Assembly (NCBI GenBank): GCA_050084515.1
Contig: CM114272.1
Location: forward strand, 30,070,001 to 30,134,000
Direction: 5' to 3'
DNA: 64,000 bases
DNA from: Blasia pusilla
Lineage: Eukaryota > Marchantiophyta > Marchantiopsida > Blasiales
Each line of letters begins with the position of its first letter. Position 1 is the stretch's first letter. Of this stretch, positions 10,601 through 18,879 are shown one piece after another. The notes beneath the pieces are model-generated. The model searched no databases and had not been told where the DNA came from. It saw nothing but the letters and a program-made list of their open reading frames with translations. The position numbers and the translations under genes were made by a program.

Positions 10601-11590
10601 TGCTATAGATACCGACAACAAGTGAGGATACCTCTAGATCAATCTTGCACCCTACAACTAATCCGGTGCTAATCCCTCTTAAGACATCAAATACCCTCGG
10701 GACACCCATGGCCGGCATGTGCATGGATAGGGCGGGCGAGCGCAGGCTCCTAGTGGGTAGGTGTGGGCTCATGCGGGGCAGACAGATCTTGTTGGGTTGG
10801 TTTGAAGAACCCTCCGTATACACAGGACACCCATATTGGTGCGAAGCTAGAAGCTTCAATGACTTTCATGAGCTTATGGAATAAATTTTCAATATCAAGG
10901 GTAGACGGCCTTTGAGTTCTTTTGCCGGTTCTCTCGTCACAAAGGAATAGGTAATCTTTCTTGACGGTCACCTTCTTGCATTTGGTCCTTAGTATTAGCA
11001 AATTAGCGAGAGAACGAAAGGTATCGTGTACTTGTTTTGTGATTTTCATGTAGAATAATCGGTGCTCGGGCGAAGACTAGGGCCTTGAAAGCCTCCGGAT
11101 GTACTTTTTCATGATACTTTGAAGTCCAAAGGTAGGGTTAGTAACAAGGCAATCCATTATTATGAATGCTACAATAAATGCTAAAGAAACTCCTGATACT
11201 CATGTAACGTTTGAAAATCACAATAGCATAAAAATCCCCAGAAAATCCAAACCATGATTGTGCACTTAATCTCCAACTACAACTTAAAATTTGCTATAGC
11301 AACATGCAAACACCAAAGTGTCCATCTAATTTTGTGCTTGAATTTTATCGCACAATTCCATCAACCTTGAATCTTATGCTTCTACACATTTGTTGCAAAT
11401 AAATGTTAATGACGATGAACTTAAGATGTCACAAAACTACATTCATATTTGCTTGGGTAATGGGACATCCAACTTGGAGCTGCCATCAACAAGTTCGCAC
11501 TTGCCAAATACATAAATGGATCGGAAATAGGAAGCGCAGCTGAAATGCAAGAGTGCGTGAAGGAGATTCAGCTGAGGAATCCCAAGTTCT
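10600..11590. other. Shared non-coding stretch between G2 and the tandem array
   Basis: Collinear with 59,560-60,790. A minus-strand open stretch at 10,750-11,049 (99 codons, with FRSLANLLILRTKCKKVTV and PSTLDIENLFHKLMK) looks protein-like and is partly kept in the other copy near 59.95-60.15 kb, but with frame changes. I do not recognise it. The rest shows no gene. Confidence 0.45.
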
Positions 11591-11624
11591 CATCATCATC
11601 ATGTGATCGCACATGATGATGATG
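11591..11624. repeat. Fold-back hairpin, 15-bp stem at the start of the array
   Basis: 11,591-11,605 is the exact reverse complement of 11,610-11,624 (4-nt loop ATCG). The same hairpin is present at about 60,793-60,827; the copy at 42.55-42.60 kb is altered. Confidence 0.85.
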
Positions 11625-11689
11625 GAACGGTCAACGAGATCTGCGTGTGGGGACTACGAGCAAAGCGCTGGCTAGCTGCCTCCATGGTA

Positions 11690-12830
11690 TGGAAAACGTC
11701 AGAGTTCATCCTTCATATTAAGAGTGTGGGGATCCAAGAAGGGAAAATCGAAGCAAGCGCTCCCTCCCTCCCTCAGATTAGAGTCTCTCCAAAGTATGGA
11801 AAAAACGTCTCTCCAAAGTATGGAAAAAACGTCACTGTTCATCCTCCATATTCAGAGTGTGGGGATCGAAGAGGGAAAATCGAAGAAAGCGCTGCCTCAG
11901 ACCCTCAGACTACAACTCATCTTCCTTATCCGGTGAAGCTCGAAGACTGAAAAATCGAGCAACCCTAGCTCCCTTCGTGGCATAAACCAATTTGATATTC
12001 ATACTCCATATCCAGAGTATGTGGATCGAAGAGAGGCAAGTCGAACAAAGCGCTACCTCCCTCCCTATCTTCCATATCCAGTGAGCCATATCGAAGAGAG
12101 GCAAGTCGAACAAAGTGCTACCTCCTCCCTCCGTCCGATTACAGTCCATCTTCCATATCCAGTGACGACCGAAGACTGAAGAATTGAGCAAACCTAGCTC
12201 CCTTCGTGGCAAAGACCAATTTGATGCTCATACTCCATATTCAGATCGAAGAGTGGAAATTCGAACAAAGCTCTCCCTCCCTCCTTCAGATTAGAGTTCA
12301 TCCCCCACATCCAGCGGGGATCGAAGACGGAAAGAGTTAGTGTATAGTTCAGTTGGCTGGCAAACCCTGGCTCCCTTCGCGTAAAATTCATCCTCCATAT
12401 CCCGAATGAGTGGATCGAAGACTGGCCAATCGAAAAAAACGCTTGCTCCTTACACTTACGAATAAGTAGTGTTCGTAGCTCATATCCGGTGCGTGCGTGT
12501 ATCGAAGAGCGGCATAGAGCAAAGCCGCCGTCGTTAATGTTCATTCTCCATATCCAAGGTGTGGGTCGACGAGCGGAAAGTCGAACAAAGGGCTTCTTGC
12601 TCTCTCGATATAGAGAAAAAAAAAGAGTGTCCATCCTCCATACCCAGAGTGGATCGAAGAGAGCGGAAAGTCGAGCAAGATCATACCTAGCTCCCTTGGC
12701 AGCATAGAAAACTGTAGGGTTCCTCCTCCATAAGCAGTGAGGATTGTAGAGCTGCATATCGAGATAAGCGCTAGCTCCTTAGCTTCGTCCCGAGCAAAAG
12801 CGTGTGTTTGCCCTCCATATCCCATGTGGA
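11690..12830 (+). repeat. Degenerate tandem array (H array, first copy)
   Basis: A unit of very roughly 80-130 bp recurs about ten times, built from three words in fixed order: CATCCTCCATATCC, GGATCGAAGAG with following GAAAGTCGA, and GCAAAGCGCT with a CTCCCTCC tract. Spacing varies through indels. Related arrays lie at 42,660-43,670 and 60,880-61,290. Open frames across it (for example the repeated WIWRMN on the minus strand) are by-products of the repeat. No structural RNA or CRISPR pattern fits, because units vary in length and there are no unique spacers. Confidence 0.75.
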
Positions 12831-13869
12831 TCTATGAGCGGAAAAGTGTCGTTTCGTGAAAGAAATTCTCCCATAATAATATAAAACTCCCAATGATGCT
12901 TCTCGCTGCATGGAACATTGAAACTATTTTCTTGCCTAGTAATAAATATAAGATGCACGCTGTATGGAATAAAAGCTTTGAAGAGCTGTCTGTAATAAAA
13001 GGCACTCTCCATTTTCCAAGTTCCAACAGAGCGCGGCAAATGGAGCAAAATGGCAAATGGAGCTAAATCTAAAACCTAGATGCCATGGAAGGTATGTAAT
13101 GTTCATCCTCCATATTCCATGTGGATTAGAGAGCCTCGACGCTAAATAAAAATTAAGTGTTCCTCTTCTCAAAATGTGCATATTAGAAAGTGTCCAAACA
13201 AACCATGGTTACTAAGTTATTTTCTTGAAATGTACTTTACAATTTGATCGTTGTTGGGATACTAGTAAACCCTAGTAAGCCATTCGTAATGCCCTAATCC
13301 TCTGAAGTACTTCACTAGGATCTTCATGCTCATGAATAATTAATTTTTGGATGTACAATTAGTGGGAAATAATAGGAGCTAGTGGAAAGGCTACTTTAGT
13401 TTCCTCCAAGGATTGGGGACTATTCCCAAAGCCACACAATATATGGAGTGGTTAGGCCAAAAACGCAATTATTATTTTGAGGAGTTATCTGGCAGCATAC
13501 TGGTCTCAGTAGTTCTTAAAGACATAACTCGGGAGATATCTATCTACCCTAGATAGGAGGGAGAGATCTGAGGGTGAGAAAACTATACCCGGAATCTTAG
13601 GAGAAAAACGGTACTCCCCAAGCATGCAATTATTGTGCAACGATAATTGCGTTTAAAGAGGACTTATCTAATGGAAGGGTCTCTATACAGTAGATAGGAG
13701 GGAGATATCCGAGGGTGCAAGTTAGTGGGAAGTAATAGAGGGTTGATATTCCCGGAGTGGAACCAGGTGGATATCCTCGGAAGTGGAAGTATAGCCGAAG
13801 ACAATGGAAAGGCCAGTCCCTCATGACAAACCATACTTGAACCGTGGACTCTAAAACCTGAAACATACA

Positions 13870-13903
13870 ACATAGACATGTCCATCAGGAGACATGTCTA
13901 TGT
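13870..13903. repeat. Fold-back hairpin in module T
   Basis: 13-bp stem formed by ACATAGACATGTC and its reverse complement with an 8-nt loop, extended by ATGT-rich flanks. A related but mutated hairpin is at about 62,310-62,360. Confidence 0.75.
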
Positions 13904-13998
13904 ATGTATGTATGTTTGTGGAGAAAACCGTACAGCAAGAAGGAGGACCGTTGATGGGTAGTGATCTAGATTGGGAAGTAATAGCAATAGATAAGGAA

Positions 13999-14047
13999 GA
14001 GGACACCTCACGGAGGAGCGTTGATAGGTCCTCCGTGAGGTGTCCTC
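13999..14047. repeat. Fold-back hairpin, 19-bp stem
   Basis: 13,999-14,017 is the exact reverse complement of 14,029-14,047. The corresponding place in the third copy (62,450-62,540) has the sequence in one orientation with an extra direct repeat instead, so the inverted arm is private to this copy. Confidence 0.85.
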
Positions 14048-14569
14048 GTGGTAAGTAATTCAGACAAGGAAGTAATAGCCATAGATGATCTAGACTGTGC
14101 AAGAGCGGGAAGTAGTAGCAATAAACAAGTGAAAGCGGAAGGTTAGTCTAAAGTGAGGAAACCTGCACGGAGTCCTTACAATAGCACATAGATAGGAAAG
14201 GCTTGTTCATAATGAACCTAGACCAACCAATGAGCAATCCGTTACTCCTTAACTGTCAATGATTAGTGATTACACTTCACTTTTTTTCTTACTTTTATGA
14301 TACTATATTAGATGAGGACTCAGGTGGGTGTGACCTAGATACGGAGTATGAATCTATGAATCAAGGGGAATGTACTCCTCAAGTGCAAGTTATGACCTGC
14401 TTTTCGTAAAGTTCCATTATGAGATGCTTTTCGTAAAGTCCCAGACATGGAGAACTGATCCTCAGAAGTCCTACCAAGGGAACTCTTGAGCACTAGATAC
14501 GGACGGAAGGATACTTCTCCACAATGGGACGTAGCTTTTAGGAACTTGAGGACGTGTTACTTAATTTCT

Positions 14570-14900
14570 TTATTTTCTAGTAAGTTTACTCATTTGGGAT
14601 TTCTGGTCTCCAAAATGTGGCTATCAGTTGCCAACTTAAATTTTCTATTATGTCTTGTTGACAATGTTCCTTCTCACTTGGGCAACTAGCTTCTTCCTAC
14701 CTATGGCTAGGAGTAATTTCAGATTTGAGGGGGAGCCAATTGTGAGGGGGAATGAATTAATGTAGATAAGAGGGAAAGTTAAATAAAGTGAATACTAAAA
14801 AAATGGAGGGAAATTTATGACCCTCTATTGAAGGAAACTAAGTCAGGATTAGAAACATGGGTGCATCACACGGAGACAAAGTCAATGGAGCTCGAGGACA
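14570..14900. repeat. Dispersed direct repeat, possible LTR remnant (right member)
   Basis: Same block order as 7240-7575: CCAAAATGTGGCTATCAG, GGCTAGGAGTAATTTCAGAT, GACCCTCTATTGAAGG, GACAAAGTCAATGGAGC. It separates module T from the exon-bearing module U. Confidence 0.4.
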
Positions 14901-15019
14901 AACTATATCCCTAGATGTAAGGTAAATCAAGGAATCAGTTGTTTTCCTCTATGACATGAACTAGAGCTCGAACAAAGAGCTTAGCCTTTCTCCACTCTGA
15001 AATCCAAGAAGACAGAAAC

Positions 15020-15420
15020 TACAAATAGTACCGTAACTACCTCTGGAAAGGCTTCCAGAAAGTTTGATTACCGTAACCACCTTGTAAAGGCTTCCAGAAA
15101 GTTTGATGCTATGGGAAACGTTTCTGAAATCCTTTCACGTCCCTTCATTCGGAAATTCTTGACTGATGCTTCAGATCTAGAGAGTGTAGAGCATGCTCGC
15201 CTACTGAGGTCTAGAATGGAAAGCATATATGTGTCAAATGGGATTAGGCACAGGTAGACGTGACAATCAGATCTGATGGCACATACAGAATGAATGATAG
15301 GAGGCATGCAGCTTACAGATCCAAATGTGCAAAAGTTCTTGAAGAAGATGGTGAAGCCACCGAGAGCTGAAACAAACGCGGAAGGAAGCAAAACCAGTCA
15401 TTATGCTCACGCTACAAAAC
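15020..15420 (+). pseudogene. Conserved exon remnants of an unidentified gene (first copy)
   Basis: Two coding blocks recur in every copy of this module. The first, near 15,110-15,220, encodes the pattern ILSRPFIRKFLTDASDLESV followed by an LLRSRMES end. The second, 15,260-15,371, encodes VTIRSDGTYRMNDRRHA and ends in LEEDGEATES before a TGA. A short spacer with a CAG just before the second block would suit an intron. Copies are at 45.6-45.97 and 63.6-63.9 kb, with inverted ones at 6.2, 24.3 and 35.6 kb. Upstream, a 50-bp stretch (CCGTAACTACCTCTGGAAAG onward) is tandemly duplicated at about 15,030-15,110. I do not recognise the protein. Confidence 0.45.
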
Positions 15421-15508
15421 TTACCTTTGAAGGTTCTGAGTGAAAGAAAATATTCTTGGAGTGGAGTGGAGTGGATGGAAACCAAACAAGGCAAGGTTAG
15501 TATTGCAG

Positions 15509-15618
15509 TGGGTTTCTCATTCTGATGAAGCCATTCCCACTTTGAGTTGTAGAGTTGTAGCTAAGCTACTCCATAATTATAAACCTAAACTTCATAAAGC
15601 TTTCGATGAATGCGTCAG
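15509..15618 (+). pseudogene. Isolated exon, HEAT-like helical protein fragment
   Basis: A 110-nt block encodes SHSDEAIPTLSCRVVAKLLH followed by NYKPKLHKAFDECV. It is bounded by a good acceptor (TATTGCAG before 15,509) and a good donor (CAG then GTAGCT after 15,618), the structure of a single internal exon cut away from its gene. The helix pattern and the KPKL..AF end recall a HEAT unit of plant cohesin-associated PDS5-like proteins, but this is a weak resemblance. The copy at 46.11-46.21 kb has substitutions and a lost donor, so this copy is the better preserved. Confidence 0.4.
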
Positions 15619-15619
15619 G

Positions 15620-16500
15620 TAGCTACGCATCATAGTAAAATCAAGATAGAACACTCAGGCGTCCAAAAACCTGGACTAGTGTCATGGATCTGTCATCAAA
15701 TCCTTGCAGAACATCACTTTGTTTTGGGATTCCAAACGTTTATGGAAATACAACAAGAGCTTGGGCACTGAATGCTGACTCAGATCGACTCTAGTAATCA
15801 TTCTCCATCCTTGCAGCCGATCTCACTTACCTGTTGGAGTATTAACGTAATGCATGCAAAGGTTTCAAACCGTTCTCTCCCCCTCTTCTGGTTGCTCCCC
15901 ATCAACTCCCAGAGCTATTAATTTCACCATCGACATCATTCGGATCATTTGGATACCGATAAAGAGGCACAGCTGAAGAGTAGCAGGAGTAGGGTAATGA
16001 GAGAAGTAGTTAGAAAGATATATAGAACATCCATTTGCGAAAGAGCTGGAGCAGACAATCACAGGGAATTTTTTTTTCAAAAATTTCTTTTTATATCGAA
16101 GTGAGTTCATTCCCGGGACCAACATTTTGTTCTATAGAGCGAAATTGAACAAATATTCAAAATCTTCAAGTCTGTACAATGATTTTGAAGTCAAGATCCA
16201 GTGAATGCTAGCTAACATCATGACCTGTGCATAGGTGCCCGCACCAAAGGCACTCGTGACTGTCCTGGATTCCTCAAGGCAAAACTGATGTACAAGCTAG
16301 AAACGAAAACTGAAGTCCTCATATCTGGACAACACTTAGTGAAGCTCAGCATCATATATCATAGCTTTTTGTCTGGCCAGCAGCAAAGGGAGTGGTGGAC
16401 CTGGAGATAAAGCATCTGTGACCTCTGAAGAGCTAGCTGCCTGCCATCTAGCTAGCCCCACGAAAGCTATATCTTCAAATTTATACAGTGCTCGAGGTCT
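15620..16500. other. Non-coding sequence downstream of the SRA gene
   Basis: No gene seen. It is collinear with 46,215-47,225 but noticeably diverged from it by substitutions and indels, in contrast with the neighbouring coding part of the SRA gene. It probably includes the 3' untranslated region of that gene near 16.2-16.5 kb; no clear polyadenylation signal could be assigned. Confidence 0.5.
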
Positions 16501-16504
16501 GGCG

Positions 16505-18154
16505 TCACATCATGTTGATAGCCTCCTGCCTTTCCTGCAGCGAAAGCAATGGTGCCTGGCCCGGATTCCTGATCAAGGTGAAAAGAATCCGCTCGGAGCC
16601 ATCACGAGCGTTGTTCAAGTACCATGACTGCACTCTGTAAAGCCCGTCGTAAAAATAAATGCGCTGCGGTTCCGATTTCAGTTTAGGCTCCTCAGTCGAG
16701 TACTTCAGCTTGAAGCTCCTGACTATTCGGACATCCAAATCTTTTTCGAAGCTGTTGAGAAGGCCTAGGTTGCCTCTCTTGAGCTCCCGGGGCCCTCGGA
16801 AATAACCCCCGGGCAGTTTTCCGACGTAGATCAGACTGTTGCCATCTTCGGAGTCAGCGTCTCCTGATGCCGAAGGACTGGTCACTATGCATCCCGCAAC
16901 GCTGATGGGTTTGCCGGTCCTAGTGTCTACTACGCCACTGTTAGCAGCAGTGATGTAATCCACTCCTCCTTGAGCGAATCGGTGGAGGCCCAACATCAGC
17001 ATCTCGGCGCGGTAATGGAAACAATCTCCCACGACGATCCCCGGTATCTCCCCACAAACTCCGGCACTCCTCGTGTACCATCCTCGCTTCAAGAGGAGCT
17101 TGGCCGCTTTGAAGTCGGCCCTGTCACGTTGTTGTTTCATGCCCTCCATCAAAAGGATCTTCACGATTTCTTCGAACTTGGTAAGAAGCGCTTTCACTTT
17201 GGCTCGAGGATCCCCAGCCTCCAGAATCTGAACAGGAACAGGTTCTAAGACGAACCGCAAGTCTGGTTCTCCCTCACGTGAGGCCTGTTCCTCATCATCT
17301 TCGGAGGAATTTCCATCATCTTCGTCGGAAGAGGAATCCCTGTCCTCATCGTTGTCATCTCCTGAGGACAAGGACGAATCCGGTCCATCAGCGCGACGAG
17401 CAAGAACGCTGTCATCGTCCTCCAACGTGTTTCCGATTGACGGTGCATTCGGTGGGTACCAACCTATCGCTGGATCCTCATGAGAGGGCTCCCCTTCGAC
17501 TGCAGTCGATAGAGCCGGAGTCAAAGCGCACGGCTGCCTCTTCCTTTTCCTTGTGCCTGTTTGAGCGTCTGTCGCATTTGGATCCTCTTCTTCTGCTGGA
17601 AGAACATACGCATAGATGTCTAGTCGACCTGAATCCCTCCCAACTGCATGAGTGATGGCGGAAGATTGAGAAGTAACATGAGCAATCTCCACTTCGTCCG
17701 ATTGACAGGCAGCAGGAAAGTCCTCCACTTCGTCCTCTTCATTTGCAACATGAAAAAGACCCTCCAAGTCGTCCAAATATGCTGGCACGGGGCTGAGAAG
17801 AATATCGAGGAGTGATGGCTCATTCATGTCGGCGGCATCATCTTCCGGTTCTAGAATTGGCACTCGTGCCGGTGAGAGTGCAACTGCTGCCGGGGAGACT
17901 TGTGCGAAGGTCTTTGAGACGCCAGGATCTGTCTGGTCGAAGAAGGGCACTCGCGGTGGGATGCCACGAGCAATTCGAATCGATCTGGGGCCCCTTCTAG
18001 TTTCTCCTGCTCCAGCAGCTTCCGTGGAGCCGTCTGCGACTTCTGAAGCCTTGGACTCCTTCAGGCGAAGCGCACCGACAGTCTTCCTCTCTCCCGGAGG
18101 TGGACTCCTATCATTCCAACGTCCCGAATTAGGAGGAACGACTTTGGTTCTCAT
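16505..18154 (-). CDS. SRA/YDG-domain protein (SUVH-like, no SET domain)
   Basis: The only long uninterrupted gene here: 549 codons from the ATG at 18,154; the frame stays open to an earlier ATG at 18,316. I chose the later start because paralogous copies keep this frame only from FCHLVVRAETMRTKVVPP onward, and because the earlier ATG falls inside an upstream repeat. Counting from 18,154: about 1-120 basic and Ser/Pro-rich; 100-145 a conserved block (NEPSLLDILLS, YLDDLEGLFHV); 240-295 a strongly acidic Asp/Ser tract; about 345-360 basic (LLLKRGWYTRS); about 364-535 the SRA domain, with GVCGEIPGIVVGDCFHYRAE, LGLHRFAQGGVDYI, SLIYVGKLPGG, LKRGNLGLLNS, RIVRS and YDGLYRVQSWYLN. SRA domains flip out and bind methylated cytosine; in plant SUVH proteins they precede pre-SET/SET domains. 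Here the protein stops about 14 residues after the domain, so it would be a reader without methyltransferase activity. A frameshifted duplicate is at 47,230-48,668 and fragments at 3.1-5.8, 23.4 and 36-39.8 kb. Confidence 0.88.
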   Translation of the reverse strand: MRTKVVPPNSGRWNDRSPPPGERKTVGALRLKESKASEVADGSTEAAGAGETRRGPRSIRIARGIPPRVPFFDQTDPGVSKTFAQVSPAAVALSPARVPILEPEDDAADMNEPSLLDILLSPVPAYLDDLEGLFHVANEEDEVEDFPAACQSDEVEIAHVTSQSSAITHAVGRDSGRLDIYAYVLPAEEEDPNATDAQTGTRKRKRQPCALTPALSTAVEGEPSHEDPAIGWYPPNAPSIGNTLEDDDSVLARRADGPDSSLSSGDDNDEDRDSSSDEDDGNSSEDDEEQASREGEPDLRFVLEPVPVQILEAGDPRAKVKALLTKFEEIVKILLMEGMKQQRDRADFKAAKLLLKRGWYTRSAGVCGEIPGIVVGDCFHYRAEMLMLGLHRFAQGGVDYITAANSGVVDTRTGKPISVAGCIVTSPSASGDADSEDGNSLIYVGKLPGGYFRGPRELKRGNLGLLNSFEKDLDVRIVRSFKLKYSTEEPKLKSEPQRIYFYDGLYRVQSWYLNNARDGSERILFTLIRNPGQAPLLSLQERQEAINMM

Positions 18155-18303
18155 GGTCTCCGCTCGCACCACAAGATGGCAGAATAGAACGCTAGCGCTA
18201 GCAGTCCGCTCGGAGTGTGACTGACAGAGCTCGGGTTCACCTCCTGATCTTCCTCTCACCACCAAGCGCTGCTGATCACGGGGTCGCTTCGAAACTCCGA
18301 GAG

Positions 18304-18458
18304 GACGCCTAAGCAAGCTTTGCGACGAAAACGCTCGCGCCCTAACAATCGGAGCGGACGCCTAAGAAAGCTTTGGAACGAAAACGCTCCTCCCCTAACA
18401 ATCCAAGCCGACGCCTAAGCGAGCTTTGGAACGAAAACGCTCCGCTCCCCTAACAATC
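18304..18458 (-). promoter_or_regulatory. Three tandem ~52-bp repeats upstream of the SRA gene
   Basis: Units start at 18,304, 18,358 and 18,410, each with GACGCCTAAG, an AAGCTTTG..ACGAAAACGCTC core and CCCTAACAATC. The same repeat lies at the matching place upstream of the other SRA copies: three at 48,836-48,990, two at 36,400-36,520, one to two at 38,165-38,260. Its position just upstream of the preferred start suggests promoter or 5'UTR. The regulatory role is an inference from position and copy conservation. Confidence 0.55.
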
Positions 18459-18479
18459 TTCCACACTCTTCCCTCCCTA

Positions 18480-18772
18480 CTGGTGGAAGATAAATCTGAT
18501 TTAATTGACAACAGTACGAGCTATCCCCCGCAAGCGTGCCTCCTCTCGAGCTAACTCGCCCGCTCGTCCGTCCTCTTCACCGGGGAAAGCACTTTCGATC
18601 TAACAAAGTCTCCTTGCGAGCTTACCAGACCACCGGCCACAGCAGAGACGACCCTCAGACTCTCTCCACTCCGAACGTGCAAACGATTAGGAAGAAGGAA
18701 AGGAACGCTTCGGACTAACACGCTGAACCTCTCTGCGCTCGCAGAAATAGCTCTCCGCTCGCTGGTGTTCTT
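18480..18772. promoter_or_regulatory. Shared upstream region, possibly a bidirectional promoter
   Basis: GC-rich sequence with CGAGCTAGCTCGCC-type and AAAGCACTTTCGAGCTAAC blocks, conserved with 49,000-49,300, 36,530-36,770 and 38,270-38,510. On its left is the minus-strand SRA gene, on its right short plus-strand coding starts. At 36.5-36.8 kb the same region lies between divergently arranged SRA fragments. Confidence 0.4.
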
Positions 18773-18859
18773 ATGGCGGCGCCATCATCGCTTCTTGGGG
18801 GTTTTCAGCTGGCGCTCTGGGCTTCAACGCACCCCTCTCCCCCTCTCTCTCGATCGTAA
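18773..18859 (+). CDS. Short plus-strand open frame divergent from the SRA gene
   Basis: 28 codons starting MAAPSSLLGGFQLALWAS and ending at TAA. The copy at 49,304-49,390 keeps start, length and stop with three amino-acid changes (QLALWAST to ELALTALT). It could be the first exon of a lost divergent gene, a small upstream frame, or chance; downstream I see only non-coding sequence. No function is proposed. Confidence 0.3.
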   Translation: MAAPSSLLGGFQLALWASTHPSPPLSRS

Positions 18860-18879
18860 AACCTAGAGGCCCCCCTCTT

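Larger units (their letters stand above)
13080..14570. repeat. Non-coding repeat module T (first copy)
   Basis: Marked by AAACCCTAGTAAGCCATT, TAGTGGGAAATAATAGG, GGAGATATCCGAGGGTGCAA and GATCTAGATTGGGAAGTAAT. Copies are at 43,860-45,110, 53,220-54,080 and 61,500-63,090, and pieces lie inverted at 34,060-34,450 (right arm) and, partly, around 24.9-25.1 kb (left arm). No credible gene. Confidence 0.7.

Noticed and set aside
12194-12757. 187-codon minus-strand open frame across the H array
   Set aside because: It is the translation of the repeat unit (recurring WRMN motif) and is interrupted in the other two arrays at different places.
11690-12830. CRISPR-like array of repeats
   Set aside because: Unit length varies widely, the units themselves are degenerate, there are no unique spacers, and the context is a plant nuclear genome.
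13261-13290. Telomere-type AAACCCT motif
   Set aside because: Only single AAACCCTAG words occur, with no tandem run.
16505-18154. SUVH histone methyltransferase
   Set aside because: The SRA domain matches, but the frame stops just after it and I see no pre-SET or SET motifs downstream on the minus strand.
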